A stretch of DNA of 64,000 bases from Leuctra nigra (taxonomy: Eukaryota; Arthropoda; Insecta; Plecoptera; Leuctridae), in NCBI GenBank assembly GCA_934045905.1, contig OW203767.1, positions 14,201,073 to 14,265,072 of the forward strand, given 5' to 3'. The notes below the pieces were generated by a model. It did no database searches, was not told the origin of the DNA, and was given only the letters and a program-made list of their open reading frames with translations. Shown here one piece after another: positions 55,321 through 64,000 of this stretch (the first letter of the stretch is position 1; every line of letters begins with the position of its first letter). Position numbers and translations under genes: made by a program.

Positions 55321-58300
55321 GTAAACATCATGGGCTGGTTTATTGCTGTGGATATGAGATGTTGTACTGTTTTTTAATGTGTCTCTTGTGGTCATTTGAT
55401 CAGTCTGATTGATCATGAAATTGTAGATTTATTTAGCTTTGTGTCTCGTTAAATTGTCGACGATTTTGCAACATGAACCGCGGTAAAGTAGGTATCATCT
55501 GAATTTCATAATTCACAAACGTGATCCGAAGGATTCAGTGTAGTTTTTACATTGGAAAATTTAAATATTAATAATAAAAAGTGACAAAAATCAATAAAGC
55601 TTTACTAATTTTAAGGAAGAATGAAAAATTAAGTTTACTCATTTATGCGCAGTTAGTAGTTACCCTGTGATTGACTAAATTGATGATTAAAATCTCAATA
55701 TTTCGTTGCTTCTTTTCTCCAGCAATCGATTCTAAAAATTCTGCAAAATATGCGACACACATTTGCGTACGATTTGTAATATTCTTAATGCGTTTATAGG
55801 TACAAAATAATATAGTTACAGACAGTGTTCGAATTGGGGGGGGGATGCGGGGGGATGGCATCCCCCCATAACGAATTTATGGGCATGACCATCCCTCCAT
55901 AATGAATTTAGGGACAAAACCATCCCCCCATTAAACATAATATGATATGACATATTAAGATAATATAATATGACAATTTATAATTCATTGTTAAAACTAC
56001 AATACAATAAATAATTATTAACTATATTGAACTTTGAACTTGTAACAAATTGGCATGGTACAATTGGTAATTATTTACTTCTACCATTTCCGCTTTGCAA
56101 TTACATTATCTTGCAGCCCCCAAAATCCAAAAATCCAAAAGACGCCCAGCGGTGAAAACTTAGGGTCCAGCCCCCCCCCCCCCCCCCCCCCTTAACTGAC
56201 TGTATCATTTTACCCACGATACACCATCCCCCCATAACACATTTCCCAATTCGAACACTGGTTACAGATGTAAGAATTTACATCAGACCAAATCTCGCCG
56301 TCATCACTATTTATTTTTAAGACACGATTAAAAAATAAAATAAGATCTGTGCTTTGTATTAAATTTGTTTTCATCAGATTGACGACTTGGTATTTCAGAA
56401 TCGTCGTCTCTCCATCGCTTTGGATACGCCCGTGAATGTAAGTAGAATAAATCAAATAATTATTTTTTACAATAACAACAAAACTTCAATAAAAAATTCT
56501 TCAACGACCATTTCCCCCCTAACCCAAAAGCGTTTACATAAGCGCGGAAAGCGGTCAACGGAAATCTTTTTTTCATAAGTTATAAACGTATAACCGTGAG
56601 CGGTTACAAAATTTCAAATTTTGAAATTGATATTTTTCATGTTTTGATTGCATATCACACTCTATTTTTCGTACCTACTTGTACTGATATTAGGAACGCT
56701 CTCTTATGGCCAAATATTTTACTTATCTGAAAAATTACATAGATCTCTACGAGCCCATGGTGCTTGTGCTGATGAATTCAGAATAACAAGGTTCTATCTG
56801 CATTGGATCTGCTATTGCTGTAACAAATGGAAAGTTACTGTGGGAGGTTTTCTATTGGTATCCGATTTACGCGATCCCTGTTGGAAGTTGAATTCAGGAA
56901 GTCGCATGTTGAGGAGAGTTTTGAGATAATTAATCGCAAAAATATATAAAAATCAAGCTAAGTAAAAAAAACAATCATTCGGCCTGAGCAAACTTCTTCA
57001 ACCTATTGACTGATCCGAAGGTGTTAAAGAAGATTGAGAGTGCCAATCAGATGAAGAAATGAAAGCCGCTCTCAGACCGCCAATTCCACGATGCGCATTT
57101 CCGGCGCAAGTTCCTGGTTTTAGAATAAATCAGATCTAGAATAAAATAGTTTTATTGGCGGTATAAATGCTCTACTGCTTTATTATCCATGCATCAAAGA
57201 TCCAAGCTTGTATTTTCGTTACCTACTCTGTAACCTCGTCGCCTCCACAGCCTAAATATGGTTGAAAAAATGCTGAAATATATTGAAAAAAATTAATATT
57301 ATAAAAATGCTTGAAATATAAATGTTGCTTTGATAGTAGACCATTCATCGGCAATAAAATTATTCCATCTATATATATATATATATTGTGAGTATTTTAC
57401 AGCACAGGCCGTTTCTCACACCCCAATCGCCACCTCTCCTTGTCCATCCAACCATCTTCCAGCAAGTTTCTTCTCCCCATTGCCTCCTTTACATCTTCTT
57501 GCCATTCTCTCGGCGGTCGGCCCCTTTTCCTCCTCTCTGGAGGGGTCCAATGCCATATCTTCAGGGGCCACCTATGGGGATCCATTCTTCTTAAGTGTCC
57601 ATACCAGCACAATCTCCTTCGCTCTATCTCCTCTACCACTGTTTCTTCCTTCTTCATCCATCTCCGTATCTGTTCATTCCTAATATGCTCAATTCTTGAC
57701 ACCCTACAACTTCTTCTGAGCACATCCATTTCAACCGCCATCAACCTCTCTTTATCCCTCTTCGTTACTTCCCAGGTCTCAGATCCGTATGTAAGAATAC
57801 TTTGTACAATGCTGCTATAAATTCTATTCTTTGTAATTCTATTTGTTTGTTTTTGTCTATTCTTTATTCCATCTACAATTTAATAGTTCTGATAAAAATG
57901 TTAGGTTTATAGGAACCTCAAATTTTGTTTTCATATTTTTTAAATTTTGAAACTTTATACCTACTTTGAAACGTTAAACTTTATAACTGTATACTCATAC
58001 TGTTTTATACTTGATATTATCAAGTATAAAATATGAGGTGAAAATACTAACAATACTTATGTTATAACGAAAAGTATAAATTCCATGCGCCTTTCTTATG
58101 GCAGTTTCTATAAGCAGTTAGAACCTTGTAATTTTATAGAAATGGGGAGAAATTGAGAGTAACAAAATTCTATGCAGGCATAAAAATGTAATAATTTTGT
58201 ATTTAAATATATTTTGTGTGGCCTAGGTCTTATTAATAATAAATACAATTATTTGATCAGAATGTATGTGGTTCAAGACTTAATTTACTGCAACGAAAAT

Positions 58301-61300
58301 CGTAAATTTGTCAGGCAACCTTGTATAATATGTGGTGACGCACATAATTCTCTATTGGAAGACCCAGGTTCGATGCCCGCGGTCAACCTTCCTGACTGGA
58401 CTCCTTGGTTTTCCTCATAGTTGCCTTTCATGGTCTTCTCATTTCTCCTATTGTCTTTGATGAAATACACAAAACATTCAACTTAACAACATTAGGTACT
58501 AGTTAAAAAAACTGCAATGTTACAATCATAATCATTCTAATTATGTAAAACAAGACAATTCTTTGAACTACGTACGTAAACTTATTTATTATTATAGTAC
58601 AATATTTCGTCCTGTTTCACAGGACTTCTTCAGGAACATTGAAAAATTAAATGGTAGAAAACAAAATTATAATTATAAAATTATAATTTATAATTTATTT
58701 ATAATTTAAAAATTGTTTTCTTTCATTTAACATTTCAAACTACCTGAAGAAGTCCTATGAAACAGGACGAAATATTGTACTATAATAATAAATAAGTTTA
58801 CGTAGAAGTTCAATGAATTGTCTGGTTTTATAATTTATCGTGAACTAAGAACTGAATATAACAATTCTAATTATGAGCTATCAAAGTAGCTCACACAACA
58901 CTCATCAATATATGTCAACCATAGAGATGTTGATCTACATACTTTATTTAGGCTAATATAATTTTACGTTATAATATTTTTGCGTGAACGTACACTCTAT
59001 GCTTTTCTAATTAAGAAATTCAATAGACTCGAAGAAATTAAGAATTATAAATTATCCAAAGGCAAAATTAATCAAGTTCTCATAAAAAAAAAGGTTAGAT
59101 GGAATTATTTTATCGATTTGTAGTTTTCTCCTCGGGACCATTCCATGCCGGAATGATTTCGTTTTAGTTATAGAATAGTTCTCCTGGCTCTAGCTCCCCC
59201 CATCTTAACTTGTTATCACTCCAGCCGTAATGTTCTATTATCATTGTAATTAATAATGATCAATGATCATGTATCATGTATGTATGCTATCACGTATCAT
59301 GTATCATGAATGCATCATATCTCGTATGCATCATGTATGATCATGTATCATGTATGTATGCTATAAGTCACTTATCATTGTGCCAAGTAGCCCGTATCAT
59401 GTGTATGATCACGTATCATGTATCATGTATGTATGCTATCACAGATCAGGTAAAAGTATGTATGCTATCACGTATGTATCACGTATCATGAATGATCATG
59501 TATCATGTATGTATGCTATCACGTATCACGTATCATGTATCACGGCTCATGTATGACCATGTATCACGTATCATGTTGTGTGCAGCACAGAAAGGCTGGC
59601 ACGAACACAGTTCCACATGCAACGGACAGCAACAGTCTCCCATCCACATCATCAGCCACCGAGCGACTCCTCTACCTCTGCCGGCTTTGGAGATGGTCCG
59701 CTACCGCAATCTTCTGCCAAGACCACTCAATCTAGTCAACAACGGTCATTCCGGTGAGTCCACATGAGGAAAGATCTGCGCAAATGTGTGCACATTCCGT
59801 CTGTTCGGCAGACACCCGCCACGATGTAGAAAAAGGATCGTTATCTTTAAAATATTAGGTGGAAACTCTTCGCTGAATCACCATTGAAATCTTTGAATAC
59901 GAATTATGGGTAGAAGTTGATGCATAAAACACACTGCTCGCGTATAAATCACTAGCGCTTTCTTGAGGAACTAAAGTAATCAAGGTCTATTGATTGACTA
60001 GTTTTAATGATTAAATAATGTTTTAAGAATGTTATAAGAATGTTTAATGTTTTAAGAATGTTTTGAATGTTTAAAGAGTGTTTTAATGTGCATTAGAATG
60101 TTTTAGAATGCATCGCTTGTTCGCAACTGAAGCCCAAGCGCTAGTGAGTGTTACGCGATGGGCATCTACAGACCTTGATAATCGTGCTTTTGGAACTGAT
60201 ATCGCGGAAAGACTCGAAGAGTTTCCACCTTATATTTTAAAGATGGCGTCCCTTTTTCTACATCGTGCACCCGCTGTCAAATTGATATGTGACTGAGGAT
60301 GTTGGGATGAATGTAGTGTAAAGTCATGAATCATGGACATTCACATGATTTATGCTGGAAGTGGGGGGGGGGGGGGAGATGTTTAAGATCAAATGGGGAC
60401 CTGGGGAGACGACAACGGAAAGTTATATAAATTTTAACTGAATTCCAAGCATTTTAGTACGTTTTGGACATGATCCGTAGTCAATAGTTGTATTCGACTA
60501 AACAATGACCTAGAAAGTGGTTCTCTTCCGATTCCAGAAGTATTTTTCTACTTTTATAGAATTATGGTACACTCGAACAAATAATAAAATGTACCTCGAA
60601 AGAAAATGATTGTCTGATAAGGGTTTGAAGGCATCATCTCATGAAGTCTGTGCTAATGCATTATCTAACTCTAGTAGGTGAGCTCTGATTTCATTGATAA
60701 TAACAAGGAACCTGACCAGCAGCCAATACGTTTGGTGCAAAGTACCGTTTTTAATTGGTTTCAGTGTACCTAGTGAAGTGATTCAAAAAGTCGCACAAAA
60801 ATTAGAGGGGAGGCAAAGTACTTACCAAGGAGTCTACAAAACGTATTGAATTATTTTTTTATATATTTTCTTTCCACCGGACGCCCATGACAATGACGTG
60901 TTGCAGTGTCGCTGTCAGCCCAAGGAGCAACTCTGAACGAACCTCTGCCCACGATCTTCGGCGCCTTGCTGTTCGCGGAGTACGAGCTGGAGAGTCTGCA
61001 CTTCCACTGGGGCGAGAGGAACTTCAAGGGCAGTGAGCATCGCTTCAACAGCATCACGTGAGACGCTCATTACTTGAGAGATTCCAAGTTTCAAGTTGGT
61101 GGATCATCGACATGATTTTACGTTGACCGAGATAACGTTTTTGAATCTGTAAATGACTTTTGACCGAAGAAAAAAAACACTGAGCTTTGGTTTGTCAGCA
61201 GCTTCGTGAAATGGCAAAATGACGACGATTTTTTTGTTGAAACGTCATTACCGGAGACGAGACGTCCCCAAAACCCCCAAAACTAAAGAGACCCTTTAAA

Positions 61301-62804
61301 TACCTTCTTTTTTATCAATTTCGCAAATTATCAAAAATTCGCCAAACACAAAACTCTTGTTCCACGATAATAGCTGTAACTTTACAATAAAGAAGGTTAT
61401 CGGGACACTGAAAAAAAAACAGTTGTACTCAGGAAGAGTCATGCTAATCAATGCTATATATTGCTATATTCTAATCTAACGATGTTCTTCTAGAACTTAT
61501 GATTATGATAGGTGTCACAACTCTACTTATTTATCGTCTTTTCTGTTTTTTGTAATCAATTATATGTAATTTATAAAGTTGGCGCAGAATGTATTTGATG
61601 TTCAAGGTAATTATTCTGACTGGAACTATAATTTTCCGCGAGAACTAAACAGTACGTTCAAAGAGCAGACAAAAGCAAACAACATTTCACTAAACATTTT
61701 TTCAATTAGTTTTGCTCTATTTTCCGGTGACAATCAGAAAGTTTCATGGCATAGTTTCTCAAGCATCTCCTCATGTGCTCTGTCATCTCAGCCAAGGAAT
61801 TCTAACATTATTAATAACATTATCAACCTGTTGCAGATTCCCAATGGAAATGCACATCATCCACCGCAACAGCAACTACAAGAACGTGAGCGAAGCGTTG
61901 AAGCACAAGGACGGCCTCACAGTTCTGGCGTTCTTCTTCCAAGTGAGTCCAATGAAACACAACTACTCGAACTGCACTGCCGTATCAGCAGTGCGATTGT
62001 ATAACTTCTTAGCCGAGATAATGGATCGTTATCGATACCAATTAATGAAAGTAATTCAGCCTATCAGAAGGTAAAGCAATTCAAAGTGCTTAAAGTCGAC
62101 TTCCTGAGATAAATAATGTAATTATATTTCATATCCTCGTAGCTTTTGCACAATTCAAATGATTAACAATGATATTAATAGTTTACTTTCATCAATTGGT
62201 ATAGATAACGATCCATTATCTTGGCTAAGAAAGTTATACAATCGCCCTGCAGGTGTGATTGGTATAATTTGACATAAGACATGGCGGCTGTCAAGTGTCT
62301 TTGAATACCTTACGAGCTATATTCATAGCTAGTTCACTACTGTTCACTTTTGAGGAAAGTATGATCCGCATTCGGCAATGTGAAGAGTACCTGGGACCCT
62401 ATTCTGTAACCTTAATACCCGATTCTGCTGGAATCCGATTCGGCGCAATCACGGTTCATATGACCGTGAATCGGATTCCAGCGGAAACGGGAATATTTAA
62501 GTTATAGAATAGGGCCTCTGGGGGATGGTCTGGATTCTCAGATAATTTATTCCAATACGATGTATGTTTGTGACAGTTACGTGAGAAAGATAACGTCCAC
62601 TTGGAGCCTCTTCTCTCGAACTTCCGCTGGATCCGACGCGAGGGCGAATCCGTGCACCTCCACACCACTTTCACGCTCGCTTCGCTGCTGCCAGGCGACC
62701 TTGAGATCTTCTACACGTACCGGGGATCGCTGACCACGCCCCCTTGCTCCGAGTCCGTCACGTGGCTGGTGTTCCCGGAGTCCGTGCCGATCTCCTTCCA
62801 GCAG
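55266..62804 (+). CDS. secreted alpha-carbonic anhydrase (gene span, 3' end beyond window)
   Basis: Five exons with matching phases give 236 codons of an alpha-class carbonic anhydrase (CO2 + H2O to bicarbonate + H+). Signal peptide MGVRVVLVIVGLVVGAIP; zinc ligands H106 and H108 (LHFHWG) and H131 (EMHIIH); proton shuttle H73 (NNGHS); E118/H119 (GSEH) and E129; substrate-site T213/T214 (GSLTTPPCSE); likely disulfide C30-C217. Oddities: the usual N-terminal Trp-rich segment before QSPI is very short, so a small exon in the 4.3-kb intron 1 may be missed; the residue two before the first Zn His is Ser where Gln is usual. The C-terminal exon(s) lie beyond the window, after a minisatellite in the next intron. 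Confidence 0.92.
55823..56260. mobile_element. hAT-type MITE in carbonic anhydrase intron 1
   Basis: Inverted ends CAGTGTTCGAATTGGG and CCCAATTCGAACACTG, flanked by a perfect 8-bp duplication GTTACAGA (55815-55822 and 56261-56268). Internal CCATCCCCCCAT motifs and a ~24-nt poly(C) tract near 56168-56191. No transposase. Confidence 0.9.
56269..57368. other. intron 1 sequence, nothing specific
   Basis: AT-rich. An open frame at 56648-56929 has no carbonic anhydrase similarity and no splice support. Confidence 0.4.
57369..57388. repeat. (TA)n microsatellite at LINE 3' end
   Basis: A pure TA run next to the 3' end of the minus-strand LINE remnant, probably its tail. Confidence 0.75.
57397..57882 (-). 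pseudogene. 3' remnant of a non-LTR retrotransposon (reverse transcriptase C-terminus)
   Basis: On the minus strand an open frame encodes IYSSIVQSILTYGSETWEV, then RRSCRVSRIEHIRNEQIRRW, RRLCWYGHLRRMDPHRWPLK and RRKRGRPPREWQEDVKEAM, the typical tail of LINE reverse transcriptases (SILTYGSETW, WYGHLRRM, GRPPREW). It runs open from about 57882 to the stop at 57397 without frameshift, then a TA-repeat tail. The catalytic RT and endonuclease parts are absent, so this is a 5'-truncated copy. The + strand open frames over it are shadows. Confidence 0.85.
58330..58450 (+). mobile_element. tRNA-SINE head fragment
   Basis: A good B box GGTTCGATGCC (about 58366), then CCTTCCTGACTGGACTCC and TTTTCCTCATAG in the order of the SINE 5' half. 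The tail is missing. Confidence 0.6.
58556..58821. mobile_element. fold-back MITE in carbonic anhydrase intron 1
   Basis: Long inverted arms: ATTTATTATTATAGTACAAT / ATTGTACTATAATAATAAAT and CGTCCTGTTTCACAGGACTT / AAGTCCTATGAAACAGGACG, bordered by ACAATTC / GAATTGT. The AT-rich centre is itself palindromic. Confidence 0.8.
59256..59575. repeat. ATCATGTATC-type tandem repeat abutting a splice acceptor
   Basis: Many imperfect copies of the unit TATCATGTATGTATGCTATCACG run to within ~10 bp of the exon 2 acceptor at 59585. They replace the usual pyrimidine tract with alternating purine-pyrimidine sequence. Confidence 0.85.
59586..59753 (+). CDS. carbonic anhydrase exon 2
   Basis: Acceptor TTGTGTGCAG|CA in phase with exon 1; donor TCCG|GTGAGT, phase 1. 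Encodes QKGWHEHSSTCNGQQQSPIH, the family's QSPI motif and the first disulfide Cys, and LNLVNNGHS, with the NNGH proton-shuttle histidine. Confidence 0.9.
59754..60906. other. intron 2 with poly(G) and MITE
   Basis: TTTAAGAATG-type short repeats at 60010-60110, a poly(G) run at about 60363-60377, and MITE copy C5 at 60568-60768. A 62-codon frame at 60108-60296 has no support. Confidence 0.6.
60568..60768. mobile_element. MITE family C, copy 5
   Basis: Starts TACACTCGAACAAATAATAA; ends TTAATTGGTTTCAGTGTA. The interior GGTGAGCTCTGATTTCATTG and CCTGACCAGCAGCCAATACG are shared with copy 4 (50019) in the same orientation. Confidence 0.8.
60907..61057 (+). CDS. carbonic anhydrase exon 3 (zinc-binding HFHWG)
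   Basis: Acceptor GTGTTGCAG|TG makes a Val codon with the preceding G (NNGHSV); donor ATCAC|GTGAGA, phase 2. Encodes ALLFAEYELESLHFHWGERN, carrying zinc ligands H106 and H108, and KGSEHRFNSI with the conserved Glu-His. Confidence 0.93.
61837..61942 (+). CDS. carbonic anhydrase exon 4 (third zinc His)
   Basis: Acceptor CTGTTGCAG|A completes Thr; donor TTCCAA|GTGAGT, phase 0. Encodes FPMEMHIIHRNSNYKNVSEA and LTVLAFFFQ. H131 in EMHIIH is the third zinc ligand and E129 its second-shell partner. Confidence 0.93.
62391..62522. mobile_element. palindromic MITE family E-like, copy 2
   Basis: CTGGGACCCTATTCTGTAAC at the left and GTTATAGAATAGGGCCTCTG at the right are inverted, with an inner palindrome around GGTTCATATGACCG. 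It ends 54 bp before carbonic anhydrase exon 5. Confidence 0.8.
62577..62804 (+). CDS. carbonic anhydrase exon 5 (active-site Thr, seeds the minisatellite)
   Basis: Acceptor TTTGTGACAG|TTA, donor CAGCAG|GTCAGT, phase 0 to 0. Encodes LREKDNVHLEPLLSNFRWIR, FTLASLLPGDLEIFYTYRGS and LTTPPCSESVTWLVFPESVP ISFQQ: T213/T214 and the second disulfide Cys are present. Its last ~28 bases (from GGAG at 62777) are the first unit of the tandem array that follows. The true donor is assumed to be the first one; any downstream copy could compete. Confidence 0.92.
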
Positions 62805-64000
62805 GTCAGTCCGTGCCCATCTCGTTCCAGCAGGTGGGTCCGTGCCCGTCTCGTTCCAGCAGGTAGTCCGTGCCCGTCTCGTTCCAGCAGGTAGTCCGTG
62901 CCCATCTCGTTCCAGCAGGTAGTCCGTGCCGATCTCCTTCCAGCAGGTCAGTCCGTGCCCATCTCGTTCCAGCAGGTTAGTCCGTGCCCGTCTCGTTCCA
63001 GCAGGTAGTCCGTGCCCGTCTCGTTCCAGCAGGTAGTCCGTGCCCATCTCGTTCCAGCAGGTAGTCCGTGCCGATCTCCTTCCAGCAGGTCAGTCCGTGC
63101 CCATCTCGTTCCAGCAGGTTAGTCCGTGCCCGTCTCGTTCCAGCAGGTAGTCCGTGCCCGTCTCGTTCCAGCTGGTCAGTCCGTGCCCATCTCCTTCCAG
63201 CAGGTCAGTCCGTGCCCGTCTCGTTCCAGCAGGTAGTCCGTGCCCGTCTCGTTCCAGCAGGTCAGTCCGTGCCCATCTCCTTCCAACAGGTAGTCCGTGC
63301 ACATCTTGTTCCAGCATGTAGTCCGTGCCCGTCTCGTTCCAGCAGGTCAGTCCGTTCCCGTCTCGTTCCAGCAGGTCATTCCGTGCCGATCTCCTTCCAG
63401 CAGGTCTGTCCGTGCCCATCTCGTTCCAGCAGGTAGTCCGTGCCCGTCTCGTTCCAGCAGGTCAGTCCGTGCCTATCTCCTTCCAGCAGGTCAGTCCGTG
63501 ACCGTCTCGTTCCAGCAGGTCAGTCCGTGACCGTCTCGTTCCAGCAGGTCAGTCCGTGCCCGTCTCGTTTCAGAAGGTCAGTCCGTGCCCGTCTCGTTCC
63601 AGCAGGTCAGTCCGTGCCGATCTCCTTCCAGCAGGTCAGTCCGTGACCGTCTCGTTCCAGCAGGTCAGTCCGTGACCGTCTCGTTCCAGAAGGTCAGTCC
63701 GTGACCGTCTCGTTCCAGCAGGTCAGTCCGTGCCCGTCTCGTTCCAGCAGGTCAGTCCGTGCCGATCTCCTTCCAGCAGGTCAGTCCGTGACCGTCTCGT
63801 TCCAGCAGGTCAGTCCGTGCTCATCTCCTTCCAGCAGGTAGTCCGTGCCCATCTCGTTCCAGCAGGTCAGTCCGTGCCCGTCTCGTTCCAGAAGGTCAGT
63901 CCGTGACCGTCTCGTTCCAGCAGGTCAGTCCGTGCCCATCTCGTTCCAGCAGGTCAGTCCGTGCTCATCTCCTTCCAGCAGGTAGTCCGTGCCCATCTCG
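62777..64000. repeat. 28-29 bp minisatellite derived from an exon end and its splice donor
   Basis: About 42 units of the type GTCAGTCCGTGCCCGTCTCG TTCCAGCAG run to the window edge and presumably beyond. Variants are GTCAGT/GTAGT starts, CCCGT/CCCAT/CCGAT/ACCGT middles, and CTCG/CTCC. The first unit is the 3' end of carbonic anhydrase exon 5 with its donor. The first 426 bp form three blocks of exactly 142 bp (62777, 62919, 63061), each with the unit order CCGAT, CCCAT, CCCGT, CCCGT, CCCAT; the last unit of the third block is altered. Open frames on both strands here are artefacts of the repeat. Confidence 0.95.

Noticed and set aside
57330..57820. Ser/Pro-rich plus-strand frames
   Set aside because: Antisense shadows of the LINE reverse-transcriptase remnant.
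59256..59575. Met/Tyr/Cys/His-rich frames
   Set aside because: Translations of the ATCATGTATG microsatellite.
62805..64000. Several 60-156-codon frames on both strands in the tandem array
   Set aside because: They arise because the 28-29-bp unit contains no stop in some registers. Their peptides are mere unit translations (Pro-Cys-Pro-Ser-Arg type) and change register with each unit-length change.
62777..64000. CRISPR-like regular repeats
   Set aside because: Units are directly joined with no unique spacers, and the genome is eukaryotic.

Overview
This is a eukaryotic, very probably insect, genomic window: two intron-rich genes on the + strand in a compact right half, and an AT-rich, transposon-filled left half. 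The gene set (a sprint/RIN family gene and a secreted alpha-carbonic anhydrase), short introns with GT-AG ends, and dense fold-back MITEs, hAT-type MITEs, tRNA-derived SINEs and 5S rRNA-derived SINEs point to an arthropod. A hemipteran is my guess from the general look of the SINEs, but the sequence does not prove it.

Layout. 1-29.7 kb: no confirmed protein-coding exon. It holds three CRE sites near the left edge, a precursor-miRNA-like hairpin (1105-1189), minisatellites, at least five fold-back or TIR element families, SINE copies, a hAT MITE nested in a SINE, and two candidate 5' coding exons (7851-7954 and 14678-14823) that both end in the phase needed to join the first certain exon of the large gene. 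29.7-53.3 kb: 15 phase-consistent coding exons of a sprint (spri)/RIN-like Ras effector and Rab5 exchange factor, encoding 1143 residues plus whatever lies 5'. The domain order is SH2, proline-rich linker, acidic patch, RIN homology, VPS9, RA. A previously hidden 88-bp alternative first coding exon lies in intron 9 (45498-45585). It has a good ATG context, a GTAAGA donor and the exact phase of exon 9, and predicts a 416-residue SH2-less short isoform.

55.3-62.8 kb: five coding exons of a secreted alpha-carbonic anhydrase with all three zinc histidines, the proton-shuttle His and both active-site Thr. The gene runs off the right edge. From its last visible exon to the window end (62777-64000) there is a 28-29 bp minisatellite whose founding unit is the 3' end of the exon plus its splice donor. 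The exon end is copied about 40 times, so nearly every unit repeats a donor-like CAG|GT and an acceptor-like TTCCAG. The first 426 bp are organised as a 142-bp five-unit higher-order repeat whose first copy begins inside the exon.

How it fits together: the RIN-like protein would couple tyrosine-kinase signals (SH2) and Ras-GTP (RA) to Rab5 activation (VPS9) in endocytosis; the short isoform would keep Rab5 and Ras coupling but lose phosphotyrosine targeting. The carbonic anhydrase is a separate downstream gene, with about 1.35 kb between the spri poly(A) signal and its ATG. All calls come from reading the sequence by eye; no database search was possible.
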